Origin: CAYUIS01 sp964444825
Lineage (GTDB): Bacteria > Chloroflexota > Anaerolineae > B4-G1
DNA: 41,699 nt
Direction: 5' to 3'
Assembly: GCA_964444825.1 (NCBI GenBank)
Contig: CAYUIS010000032.1
Span: 1 to 41,699, forward strand
Shown: positions 33,125-41,347 of the stretch, piece after piece
Numbering within the stretch: the first letter of the stretch is position 1
Layout: each line of letters opens with the position of its first letter
Position numbers and translations under genes: made by a program
Notes under the pieces: model-generated
What the model saw: only the letters and a program-made list of their open reading frames with translations
Databases searched by the model: none
What the model was told of the DNA's origin: nothing

Positions 33125-34222
33125 ATGGAGATCAAAGCCGCTGTCGTTTTTGAGACAGGGGGAGATTTCAGCATTGAACAACTGGAACTCTCCGATCCGA
33201 ACGAGGACGAGGTGCTGGTTCGTATAGTCGGCGCTGGTATCTGTCACACGGATCTTGCCGGCCGGGACATGCATCTGCCGATCCCACCGCCGCCAAGTGT
33301 CTTTGGACATGAGGGGGCCGGCATTGTTGAAGAGGTTGGGGCACGGGTGACCAAGGTAAAACCGGGCGATCATGTGATATTGGGCTGGGACTATTGCGGG
33401 GCATGCACATCATGCAAGGCTGGCAATGATCTCTATTGCCTGAATTTCTTCCTGCACAATTTCCACGGCGCTCGTCCGGACGGTACCACGACCCTGCGCA
33501 AGGGCGATCAGCCCATCCATGGTTCCTTTTTTTGCCAGTCTTCTTTTGCCAATTTCGCCTTGGCCAACGAACGGAACGTCGTCAAGGTACGGGAAGACAT
33601 TCCCCTCGAGATCCTCGCGCCTATGGGATGCGGGGTTATGACGGGGGCCGGCGCAGTTATGAATTCGTTTCAGCCCAGACCCGGGGCTTCCATCGCGGTA
33701 TTCGGTGTTGGCCCGGTGGGAATGAGCGCTGTTCTCGCTGCGTTGGTGTGTGGTTGTACTACCATTATCGCCGTGGATGTCAATTCGGACCGCTTGGAGA
33801 TGGCCAAGGAATTGGGCGCCTCTCATACCGTCAACGCCGGTGAGGTCGATCCGGTTGAGGCGATCCTGGACATTACCGGTGGAGGTGCTGAATTCAGCCT
33901 GGAGTGTGTCGGAAATCCCAAGGTGCTTCGGCAGGCCGTGGATGTTCTGCCCCGCCTGGGTGTGTGTGGACTCTTGGGGGTAGTGCCACCAGGTACGGAG
34001 GTCAGCCTGGATATGGACCTGATCATGAACGGTCGGACGGTTAAGGGGATCCTCGGAGGCGATGCCATTGCGGATCTGTTTATCCCCAAACTGATTGAAC
34101 TCTACAGCCAGGGACGGTTCCCCTTTGACCGGTTGATCACTTTCTACCCATTCGACGACATAAACCAGGCAGTGGAAGATATGGAAAAAGGGCGCGTGAT
34201 CAAACCGGTTTTGCGGCCGTAG
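33125..34222 (+). CDS. Zn-dependent alcohol dehydrogenase, aryl-alcohol (XylB/AreB) type
   Basis: A 365-residue medium-chain dehydrogenase. Catalytic zinc ligands are in GICHTD, FGHEGAGIV and MGCGVMTGAG. The structural zinc site is the four-Cys lobe CGACTSCKAGNDLYC. The Rossmann motif is FGVGPVG, and Asp in IAVDVNSDRL points to NAD. FFCQSSFANFALANERNVVKV and the C-terminal DDINQAVEDMEKG are typical of benzyl-alcohol dehydrogenases. It would oxidise a primary, possibly aromatic, alcohol to an aldehyde, which the AOR-family enzyme encoded 34 bases downstream could oxidise further. AGGAGG lies upstream of the ATG. Confidence 0.92.
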   Translation: MEIKAAVVFETGGDFSIEQLELSDPNEDEVLVRIVGAGICHTDLAGRDMHLPIPPPPSVFGHEGAGIVEEVGARVTKVKPGDHVILGWDYCGACTSCKAGNDLYCLNFFLHNFHGARPDGTTTLRKGDQPIHGSFFCQSSFANFALANERNVVKVREDIPLEILAPMGCGVMTGAGAVMNSFQPRPGASIAVFGVGPVGMSAVLAALVCGCTTIIAVDVNSDRLEMAKELGASHTVNAGEVDPVEAILDITGGGAEFSLECVGNPKVLRQAVDVLPRLGVCGLLGVVPPGTEVSLDMDLIMNGRTVKGILGGDAIADLFIPKLIELYSQGRFPFDRLITFYPFDDINQAVEDMEKGRVIKPVLRP

Positions 34223-34256
34223 CGCCAGGCAAGTCCCTCGTTGAAAGGAGGCGGAC

Positions 34257-35978
34257 ATGAAGTTTATAAGAGTGAACATGAGCGAACAGATCATCCGCGT
34301 CGAAGATGTGCCACAGGATTACGTGGGGCTCGGTGGCAGGGGTCTTACATCCATTATGATCAACGCTGAGGTGCCGCCGAAATGTGATCCTCTGGGACCG
34401 GAGAATAAGCTCATTTTTGCCCCGGGCTTTTTGAGTGGTACGCCTCTTCCGAATACCAGCCGCATATCCGTAGGAGCGAAAAGCCCGCTGACGGGGGGAA
34501 TCAAAGAGAGCAATGTGGGGGGAACTGCTGCTGCGGCCTTGGGCCGTTTGGGAATCACGGCGATCGTCGTCGAAGGGCAAGCGCCGGAAGGGGAACTCTG
34601 CTTTCTCAGGATCGATGAGATGGGCAACGCAAGCCTTATTCCGGCTCAAGAATACAAAGGAATGCGAACGTACAAGCTGGTGGAAAAGGTCCTTGAGTCC
34701 TATGGAAAGAGAACCTCGGTGCTCTGTATCGGGCCGGCCGGTGAATCCAGGCTGGCCGTAGCTTCTATCCAGTCTTCTGACACCGATGGTCGCCCCTGTC
34801 GCGCCGCAGGTCGAGGGGGCCTGGGGGCGGTGATGGGAGCCAAGGGGGTCAAGGCTCTGATCGTAGACCAGCGCGGGAAGAACGCTGACCCCATAGCGGA
34901 TCCGGAGGCCTTCAAGGAAGCGGTCAAGGCGGTTGTCAAAGCCGTGAAAGCGGATCATATGAGTGCGGAGGTAATGCCCAAACTCGGCACCGCCGCCCTC
35001 GTGGCTCCTGTCAATTCCATGGGCGCCTTTCCCAGCTACAATGCTCGGAAGGGTACGTTGGAAGGCTGGGAAAAGATCAGTGGAGAGGCTATGGCCGAGC
35101 TTATCCAGGAGCGCGGCGGAAACACGACCCATATGGGCTGTGCCCAATGCATCATCCATTGCTCGAATGAATTTGTGGATAAGGATGGAAAATTCGTAAC
35201 TGGTTCCTTGGAGTACGAGACTATCTGGGCGATGGGCGGTATGACGGGCGTTGCCGATCTGGACACGATTGCTCGCCTCGATAACCTGTGCGATGACATT
35301 GGGGTTGACACGATGAGCACAGGGGTGGCCATTGCCGTTGCTATGGACGCCGGCTACAAAGAGTTTGGAGACGCCGATGCGGTCATAGAGATGGTGGAAG
35401 AGGTCGGCCAGGGCACAGCATTCGGCAAGATCCTTGGAAACGGCCCCGCTGCCGTAGGAAAGCATTTCAACCACGACCGGGTTCCTGTGGTCAAGGGCCA
35501 GTCCATCGCCGCCTATGATCCAAGGGCCATGCTGGGGCATGGTGTTACGTATGCCACTTCACCTATGGGTGCCGATCACACAGCGGGGAACTTGGTTGGG
35601 GCATATTTAGGACACATGCTCGATCCACTGAACCCTGAAGGACAGGTGGAGACCTCCAGATTCCTTCAAATTGCCATGGCCGCTTTTGACACGATGGGAC
35701 AGTGCTTTATGGCGAGTGTGGCCCTATTGAGTCCCGAGGGTTTCGAGGCGTTTGGGAGGGTGATAGGTGCCAAACTGGGCACACAGCTTGGATCGGACGA
35801 CTTTCCCCACGCCATAGGTATGCGGGTGCTGAAGTCGGAGCGGGAATTTAACACAAAGGCGGGATTTACGAATCAGGATGATCGATTACCCAGGTTCTTC
35901 TACGAAGAACCACTGCCGCCCCACAACACAGTCTTTGTCATCAGTGACGAGGAGATTGACAGCGTCTTTGATTTCTAA
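34257..35978 (+). CDS. Aldehyde ferredoxin oxidoreductase family enzyme (tungsten/molybdenum)
   Basis: A 573-residue protein of the AOR family, in which a bis-pyranopterin tungsten (or molybdenum) centre oxidises aldehydes to carboxylates and passes electrons to ferredoxin. The [4Fe-4S] ligands are Cys295, Cys298 and Cys302 (CAQCIIHC) and a distal Cys483; in Pyrococcus AOR they are 288, 291, 295 and 494. GRGGLGAVMGAKGVKA and CDDIGVDTMSTG are pterin-contact motifs of the family. The enzyme is oxygen-sensitive in known cases, which suggests anaerobic metabolism. A strong AAAGGAGG precedes the ATG. The MoaD-like gene is 12 bases downstream. Confidence 0.95.
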   Translation: MKFIRVNMSEQIIRVEDVPQDYVGLGGRGLTSIMINAEVPPKCDPLGPENKLIFAPGFLSGTPLPNTSRISVGAKSPLTGGIKESNVGGTAAAALGRLGITAIVVEGQAPEGELCFLRIDEMGNASLIPAQEYKGMRTYKLVEKVLESYGKRTSVLCIGPAGESRLAVASIQSSDTDGRPCRAAGRGGLGAVMGAKGVKALIVDQRGKNADPIADPEAFKEAVKAVVKAVKADHMSAEVMPKLGTAALVAPVNSMGAFPSYNARKGTLEGWEKISGEAMAELIQERGGNTTHMGCAQCIIHCSNEFVDKDGKFVTGSLEYETIWAMGGMTGVADLDTIARLDNLCDDIGVDTMSTGVAIAVAMDAGYKEFGDADAVIEMVEEVGQGTAFGKILGNGPAAVGKHFNHDRVPVVKGQSIAAYDPRAMLGHGVTYATSPMGADHTAGNLVGAYLGHMLDPLNPEGQVETSRFLQIAMAAFDTMGQCFMASVALLSPEGFEAFGRVIGAKLGTQLGSDDFPHAIGMRVLKSEREFNTKAGFTNQDDRLPRFFYEEPLPPHNTVFVISDEEIDSVFDF

Positions 35979-35990
35979 CGGGAATCAAGA

Positions 35991-36230
35991 ATGAAGGTAA
36001 GGGTCAAGCTATACGGGACTCTGGGTCAACGTTTCCCTGGTTACCAACCTTCACAGGGGATTGAGGTCGAGATTCCGGATGGGGCGACGGCCAGAGACCT
36101 TGTCGCTCTTCTGGAAATCCCAGAATCACAGGGGGCCGTCATCGTTGCGAAAGGCCGAGTACTAAAAGCAGACGACAGGATACAGTGTGGAGTCCCTGTG
36201 AGTGTTTTACAGGTGATTTACGGCGGATGA
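35991..36230 (+). CDS. MoaD/ThiS-family sulfur carrier
   Basis: A 79-residue ubiquitin-like protein ending in the required Gly-Gly (VIYGG). It starts MKVRVKLYGTLGQRFPG and includes the family-typical DGATARDLVALL. The C-terminal glycine would be thiocarboxylated and donate sulfur, here most likely to the pyranopterin of the AOR enzyme. MoaD-like genes next to AOR genes are common, so it is probably a dedicated copy. No MoaE or activating MoeB enzyme is present in the window. Confidence 0.87.
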   Translation: MKVRVKLYGTLGQRFPGYQPSQGIEVEIPDGATARDLVALLEIPESQGAVIVAKGRVLKADDRIQCGVPVSVLQVIYGG

Positions 36231-36396
36231 TATGCCTCTGTGTCTTTCTTCCACCGAAACACGGTACAAGTTAGCGAGAGGAGGTAGGGATATATGTAAA
36301 GACAATTGTCCTCTTATGACCAGGTGAGGAGTCAGGGGTAATTTTACAACGACAAGACAAGGCCAGCATATTCAGAGTACAAAGAAGGAGGGAAAA
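36231..36396 (+). promoter_or_regulatory. Leader of the Liv binding-protein gene, with a start-stop element
   Basis: A strong Shine-Dalgarno, AGAGGAGG (36277-36284), is followed 9 bases later by ATG TAA (36294-36299), a minimal start-stop. A 10-base perfect palindrome, GACAATTGTC (36301-36310), lies right after it. The binding-protein gene has its own AGGAGG near 36389. No clear -35/-10 pair was found. The start-stop may stall ribosomes or be a relic of a lost gene; the palindrome may be an operator. Confidence 0.35.
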
Positions 36397-37704
36397 ATGG
36401 ATACCAAGGGTTTGACTCGCCGTGAATTCCTTCGCGGCGCAGCACTGACCAGTGCTGGACTGGTGGCGGCGGCATGCGCCCCATCGCCCACGCCGACCGA
36501 AGCGACCGCCGAGCCAGCACCTACCGAGGCCCCAGCGTCAGCCCCGCTACCAAAAGAATCGATTGTTGTCGGTATGTCAAGGCCTCTCTCTGGCTGGAAT
36601 GCCATTATTGGAGACTCGGCATTCAGGCCGATCTATGAGACATGGGTTCCGATGGTCAATGACGAGGGTGGCATCTATGTGGAGGAATATGGTAAGAAGC
36701 TGCCGATAGAGTTGATCGTGTACGATGATACGAGCGACCCAGGCACGATGGCGAGGTTGACGGAGAAACTGATCCTGGAGGACAAGGTGGACTTTCTATG
36801 GCCCGCCTCCGGTACCGCTTTCATCTTTGCCCAGGCTCCCATAGCCAACAAATACGGCTATCTGCTGATCACGGCCGAGGGCGGCGCCACGCAAATCAAG
36901 GACATGCTTCCCAGTCTACCCTACGTCTTCGTCACGCTGAGTTTCTCTGACTGGTACCAGTTGCCCGTTCTGGCTGACATTCTATCCGCCAAGGGCGCGA
37001 CCACGGCCTACGTGACCTACATCGCTGACCTCCATGGCATAGAGTATTCCGGCGTGGCGGGTATTGAATTCCCAAAGAAGGGAATTGAGATCGTCGGTGT
37101 TAAGAGCCTTCCGCCTGACATCAAGGATCTATCGCCCGTGATCAAGGATGCTGACGCGTCGGGGGCCGATGTCTTTTGCTGCTTCGCCTATCCCGACCAG
37201 GTCATGCCCGCTACCGGGACGTCAATAGAGCTCGGCTATAACCCCAAGGCCTGGATAGGCGGCCCTGGAGTGAATTTCGGGTTCTTCCACGCAGCCTTTG
37301 GTCCGATGGTGGAGGGCATGATGGGCTTTTCTGCCTTTGCCCGGGGACAAACTCCGGAGCTCGACGAACTAGCCGACATACTCTACGAAGGCAAGCCTGA
37401 AGAAATCAACGATTGGTGGGGACACCCATTCTACTGGGCTGGGCTGGACATGTGGAAGGCGGCTATCGAGAAGGCTGGAACACTTGACCAGGACGCGATA
37501 AGGGACGTAATCGCCTCAGCCTCGCCCGAAGACCCGATAGAAACGGTTTTGGGCCCCACCTGGTTTGAGAACGGACTCTTGGCAAAGGAGGCCCATCCCG
37601 GAGAGATTGGTCAGTGGATAGACGGCGTGTATGAGGTCGTCGGACCTACGGACAAGGCCACTGCAGAGCTGGTGTATCCCAAGCCGCCGTGGCCCACAGG
37701 CTAA
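36397..37704 (+). CDS. Liv-type substrate-binding protein, predicted Tat lipoprotein
   Basis: A 435-residue binding protein of the LivK/periplasmic-binding type I fold (VVGMSRPLSGWNAIIGDSAF, then YDDTSDPGTMARLTEKLI). The N-terminus is LTRREFLRGAALTSAGLVAAAC, cited here as a twin-arginine motif RREFLRG followed by the lipobox AAAC. A Thr/Pro linker joins signal and domain. Tat export with a lipid anchor means it folds before export. It feeds the LivHMGF components encoded downstream. The ligand is unknown: family members bind branched amino acids, amides, urea, aromatic acids and others; this context suggests a substrate of the methyl-transfer/AOR cluster. Confidence 0.88.
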   Translation: MDTKGLTRREFLRGAALTSAGLVAAACAPSPTPTEATAEPAPTEAPASAPLPKESIVVGMSRPLSGWNAIIGDSAFRPIYETWVPMVNDEGGIYVEEYGKKLPIELIVYDDTSDPGTMARLTEKLILEDKVDFLWPASGTAFIFAQAPIANKYGYLLITAEGGATQIKDMLPSLPYVFVTLSFSDWYQLPVLADILSAKGATTAYVTYIADLHGIEYSGVAGIEFPKKGIEIVGVKSLPPDIKDLSPVIKDADASGADVFCCFAYPDQVMPATGTSIELGYNPKAWIGGPGVNFGFFHAAFGPMVEGMMGFSAFARGQTPELDELADILYEGKPEEINDWWGHPFYWAGLDMWKAAIEKAGTLDQDAIRDVIASASPEDPIETVLGPTWFENGLLAKEAHPGEIGQWIDGVYEVVGPTDKATAELVYPKPPWPTG

Positions 37705-37750
37705 TAGTCAGAGTAGACATCGAGTTCAGCAACGACCGTAAGTAGTTGAG

Positions 37751-37836
37751 CAGGCTGTCCTAAGGGTGCAGAACAGCATTTCTTGAGAGTGGATGCTCTC
37801 TCCAGAGGAGTCTCGACGTACCCTTTGGGCAGCCTG
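37751..37836 (+). promoter_or_regulatory. Imperfect inverted repeat between binding-protein and permease genes
   Basis: CAGGCTGTCCTAAGGG (37751-37766) and CCCTTTGGGCAGCCTG (37821-37836) can pair over 16 positions with one U-G pair and one mismatch, around a 54-base loop. In many ABC importer operons a hairpin at this place raises the relative amount of binding-protein mRNA. That role is inferred here. Confidence 0.5.
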
Positions 37837-37874
37837 GCTGCTCTTGTTGCCGAAGCAAAGGAGCTGTCAGTACG

Positions 37875-38741
37875 ATGGTTACATTCTTGAACATAGTGAT
37901 TGCTGGTCTGCTGCTGGGCGGCCTCTATGCCCTGATTGCGATGGGGCTCAGCCTGCAGTACGGCGTTGCCCGGGTGGCGAATTTCTCCCATGGCGAGTTT
38001 ATCATGCTAGGGGGTTTGATCACCTGGACATTATACACAGCGTTTCACATCAACCCACTGGTATGCCTTGCTGTTTGTGGCCCTGTTACCTTTATCTTGG
38101 GTTATATCATTCACAGGACTCTGTTCAAACGCCTCCTAGCCTCGTCAGCATCACCAGCTATTTTTGAAGGTAATTCTATGCTCGCTTCTTTCGCTCTCAT
38201 GTTCATCATTCAAAACATAGCTTCAATAGCCTGGGGACCCGAAATAAGGGCATACTCCTATTTGCGTGTTCCGGTCAATCTGGCGGGAGCAGTATTTGGC
38301 GCCAACCGTCTCGTGACCCTCGGGTTCGCTCTAGGCATAGGTCTGGCTTTCTACCTCTTTGTAGCCCGCACACGCATGGGGAAGGCCATCAGGGCGGCGG
38401 CTCAGGACCCGGCGACCGCGGGACTCATGGGGGTGAACATTGACCTGGTACTCGCCCTATGCTTCGGCTTTGGTGCTGCCATGGCCGGTGTTGCCGGTAT
38501 GCTCATCAGCATGTGCTACCCTGTTCACGTGGTAATGGGTCAAGAGTATACCATAATCGCCATGATCGTGGTTGTCCTGGGGGGGTTGGGCAGCATCCCT
38601 GGCAGTTTCATCGGGGGCTTTGTTCTGGGGATTATTGGCAGCGTGGTAACCTATATAGACCCGGGCTTGTCATTGGTTGCCTACTATCTCATCTTTGTAC
38701 TCCTGCTGCTGGTGAAGCCGACAGGTATCATGGGGAGGTAG
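37875..38741 (+). CDS. livH: Liv-type ABC transporter permease (LivH)
   Basis: A 288-residue membrane protein with about eight hydrophobic helices. It shows LLGGLYALIAMGLSLQYGV near the start and RAAAQDPATAGLMGVNID, the EAA-like coupling loop of LivH proteins, near residue 180. The C-terminus is LVKPTGIMGR, a family signature. It forms the import channel with LivM. AAGGAG lies about 12 bases upstream of the ATG, a wide spacing. It follows the binding-protein gene by 170 bases that hold an inverted repeat. Confidence 0.93.
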   Translation: MVTFLNIVIAGLLLGGLYALIAMGLSLQYGVARVANFSHGEFIMLGGLITWTLYTAFHINPLVCLAVCGPVTFILGYIIHRTLFKRLLASSASPAIFEGNSMLASFALMFIIQNIASIAWGPEIRAYSYLRVPVNLAGAVFGANRLVTLGFALGIGLAFYLFVARTRMGKAIRAAAQDPATAGLMGVNIDLVLALCFGFGAAMAGVAGMLISMCYPVHVVMGQEYTIIAMIVVVLGGLGSIPGSFIGGFVLGIIGSVVTYIDPGLSLVAYYLIFVLLLLVKPTGIMGR

Positions 38742-38745
38742 AGAA

Positions 38746-39696
38746 ATGAATGCTGCGAGAGTTGGTTTACAAAAGGTGCGGGTACCGGCATTGCTTCTCA
38801 TCATCCCCCTTTTGCTGGTTGTTCTACCCTACGCCCGCCCGGGCTACACGGTCATACTCGTATTTACCATCCTTATGTACATCGTCCTGACAATGAGCTG
38901 GGTCCTCTTTTCCGCTCCTACCGGTTACCTCTCGCTGGCGCCAGCGGCGTTTTTTGGGGTCGGCATATACATCTCAGCTACACTGAGTATGAAGTTGCCC
39001 CTACCTGTCGTTGTCTGTATCGGTGGTCTGGCAAGTTCTTGTCTGGCCCTTCTCGTCGGTGCTTTGACTCTGAGGCTGAAAGGTATCTATTTTTCCTTCT
39101 TCACCTTCGGACTCGTGGAGCTCATGAAGCATTTTGTCCTGTGGTATGAGCTTAAATTCACGGGCACGCGTGGCCGATTCCTTATCCCCGTGGATAACAA
39201 CACCATCTACTACGTCATGCTTGCTATCCTTGTGGCATTGCTGCTCACCACCTACTTTATCAGGCGCTCCAAATATGGCTTGGCCCTGCAAAGCATCGGT
39301 GAAGACGAGGAGGCCGCAGCCCACACCGGCGTAAATGTAACCCTGTTGAAGGTTATCACCTTTGCCATCAGCGCGGTTTTCACGGGAGCCGCTGGCGCAA
39401 TCTGGGCCATACGATTGACATATATAGACCCATACATCGCCTTTGATCCGCTCAATTCTTTTATGCCAGTGTTGATGGCCATTTTGGGGGGCATGGGACA
39501 ACTGTACGGTCCGATCCTGGGCGCCGCAGTTTTTTCCTACTTGAGAGAAATCTTGATTACCAGGTTTCCCTACTACTATATGCTCCTTATCGGCATCATA
39601 CTGCTGGTGGCCATCGTGTACCTCCCCAATGGACTTGCAGGGCTGATACAAAGGTGGCAGAAACGAGCTCGGGGAGGGCAACATGCCAATACTTGA
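38746..39696 (+). CDS. livM: Liv-type ABC transporter permease (LivM)
   Basis: A 316-residue membrane protein with hydrophobic helices throughout. SIGEDEEAAAHTGVNVTLLK is the cytoplasmic coupling loop, followed by the family segment AVFTGAAGAIWAIRLTYIDP. It overlaps livG by 14 bases and starts four bases after livH, so all are one operon. GGGGAGG precedes the ATG. Confidence 0.93.
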   Translation: MNAARVGLQKVRVPALLLIIPLLLVVLPYARPGYTVILVFTILMYIVLTMSWVLFSAPTGYLSLAPAAFFGVGIYISATLSMKLPLPVVVCIGGLASSCLALLVGALTLRLKGIYFSFFTFGLVELMKHFVLWYELKFTGTRGRFLIPVDNNTIYYVMLAILVALLLTTYFIRRSKYGLALQSIGEDEEAAAHTGVNVTLLKVITFAISAVFTGAAGAIWAIRLTYIDPYIAFDPLNSFMPVLMAILGGMGQLYGPILGAAVFSYLREILITRFPYYYMLLIGIILLVAIVYLPNGLAGLIQRWQKRARGGQHANT

Positions 39697-40402
39697 AGCA
39701 GAAGGAGTGACCAAGTATTTTGGTGGGTTAGCTGCGGTCTCACAGGTGGACTTTGGTGTGGACCAGGGCAAAGTTGTTGGTCTGATCGGTCCCAATGGCG
39801 CTGGTAAGACCACGCTGTTCAATCTGATATCGGGGGCCCTTGTTCCCAAGGATGGAGCGATAAGGTTCAACGGGCAAAATATCGCTGGCCTAAAGCCGCA
39901 TAGGATCTGCAAGATGGGACTGGCGAGGACTTTTCAATCGGTTAGAATCTTTGCCAACATGCCCGCTCTGGATAATGTGTTGTTGGGCTCGATGTTTGGA
40001 ACATCAAACGGCATGTCACCAGCGGATGCTGCCAGAGAAGTTGCGGGGTTACTAGAGTTTGTCGGCTTGTCAGCGGTCGGGGCGATCCCTGCCAAAGACT
40101 TGACCCTGGCTAACCAGAAGCGACTTGAGGTAGCCAGAGCGTTGGCCACCAAGCCAGAGCTTTTGTTGCTTGATGAGCTGATGGCAGGGCTAAATCCTAC
40201 CGAGGTAGCCGAGGCTATGGAGTTGGTCACCAGGATACGGGACAGGGGGATTACCATTCTGATGATCGAGCACGTCATGAAGGCGATCATGAGCGTATGT
40301 GACCGGATTATCGTGCTCCATCACGGTAAGAAGATTGCCGAAGGAACGCCACAGGAGATCGCCACCAGCAAGACCGTTGTTGAGGTATACTTGGGAGAGT
40401 AG
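39683..40402 (+). CDS. livG: Liv-type ABC transporter ATPase (LivG)
   Basis: A 239-residue ATPase with Walker A GPNGAGKTT and the LivG-typical GLARTFQSVRIFANM around the Q-loop. The signature is LTLANQKRLEV in place of LSGGQ, and the Walker B strand ends LLLLDELMAGLNP with Leu where Pro is common. Such variant signatures occur in LivG relatives as I recall, so it need not be inactive. It pairs with LivF. Confidence 0.92.
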   Translation: MPILEAEGVTKYFGGLAAVSQVDFGVDQGKVVGLIGPNGAGKTTLFNLISGALVPKDGAIRFNGQNIAGLKPHRICKMGLARTFQSVRIFANMPALDNVLLGSMFGTSNGMSPADAAREVAGLLEFVGLSAVGAIPAKDLTLANQKRLEVARALATKPELLLLDELMAGLNPTEVAEAMELVTRIRDRGITILMIEHVMKAIMSVCDRIIVLHHGKKIAEGTPQEIATSKTVVEVYLGE

Positions 40403-40406
40403 GCTT

Positions 40407-41111
40407 ATGCTGGAAGTGTGTGATGTAAACACTGTCTATGGTAAGGTTCAAGCATTGTGGGATGTTTGTTTAAGCGTCAACGAGGCGGAAATCGTCGCCT
40501 TGGTTGGTTCAAACGGAGCTGGCAAAACGACACTGCTTAATACCATATCCGGTCGGGTGCGTCCAGCTTCAGGTAGTGTCGAGTTCCTTGGCAAGCGGAT
40601 CGATGGCCTACCCCCTCACGCCATTGTGGAAATGGGCATTTCTCATGTGCCCGAAGGTGGAAAGGTATTCCCTGATATGACAGTGCGTGAGAACCTGGAG
40701 ATGGGTGCGTATCCCTACCACGCCTGGAAACAGAAAGAGCAGACATTTGAGCAGGTTTATCAAGTTTTCCCACTACTGAAGGAAAGAGCAGGGCAATTAG
40801 CTAGAACATTAAGCGGTGGCGAGCGTCAAATGTTAGCCATAGGACGGGGCTTAATGTCAAGGCCAAGGCTGTGTCTATTGGATGAGCCCTCATATGGTTT
40901 GGCACCATTATTGGTAGCAGAGATGTTTAGCATCATACGAGGGCTTCGCGATCAGGGGATTACCGTCTTGCTGATCGAGCAGAACGTCCGACACACCCTG
41001 GAGATAGCGGACCGAGCGTACGTGCTGGAAAACGGCCGGATATGCCTGGAGGGAGCCTGTGCTGAGATGATCGAGAGCGATCATGTGAGAAAGGCCTATC
41101 TGGGATTGTAG
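40407..41111 (+). CDS. livF: Liv-type ABC transporter ATPase (LivF)
   Basis: A 234-residue ATPase with Walker A GSNGAGKTT, signature LSGGERQML, Walker B LCLLDEPSYGLAP and H-loop-type ending LIEQNVRHTLE, all typical of LivF. The start MLEVCDVNTVYGKVQALWDV matches LivF proteins, so I use the ATG at 40407, four bases after livG, not the longer upstream frame. It closes the transporter operon; a weak 6-base stem (41109-41135) overlaps its stop. Confidence 0.94.
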   Translation: MLEVCDVNTVYGKVQALWDVCLSVNEAEIVALVGSNGAGKTTLLNTISGRVRPASGSVEFLGKRIDGLPPHAIVEMGISHVPEGGKVFPDMTVRENLEMGAYPYHAWKQKEQTFEQVYQVFPLLKERAGQLARTLSGGERQMLAIGRGLMSRPRLCLLDEPSYGLAPLLVAEMFSIIRGLRDQGITVLLIEQNVRHTLEIADRAYVLENGRICLEGACAEMIESDHVRKAYLGL

Positions 41112-41298
41112 CCCTAGCACTTGATAACCGGGCTAGTTGTGAGGAGCCAAGCCGCGAGGCGCATCTTCTCATGTATGGATGATCTCTTCTGCGGCAAGAG
41201 GCCCAAGCTCGCTTCCCCTCCGAAATGGGCCACGTATGGGGAATGGTGAAAGCTGAAGGTGGCTTCTGGGCTGAAAGCGCAAGGTCTCCAGCCGTATC

Positions 41299-41336
41299 CG
41301 CCTTTGGCGGGCTTAATCGCCTTTGGCGAACTTGAT
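41299..41336 (+). repeat. Two tandem 19-base repeats
   Basis: CGCCTTTGGCGGGCTTAAT and CGCCTTTGGCGAACTTGAT follow each other directly and match at 16 of 19 positions. Each begins with a small hairpin (CGCC, TTT, GGCG). The rest of 41112-41347 shows nothing I can name. Confidence 0.6.
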
Positions 41337-41347
41337 CGGGGGTGAAA

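Noticed and set aside
34200..35540. Minus-strand open frame of 446 codons
   Set aside because: Antisense to the AOR gene, which has all its cysteine ligands; a product of the GC-rich codon pattern.
39683..40402. LivG as a defective ATPase because of its LTLANQ signature
   Set aside because: Similar variants occur in LivG relatives as I recall, and Walker A and B are intact.
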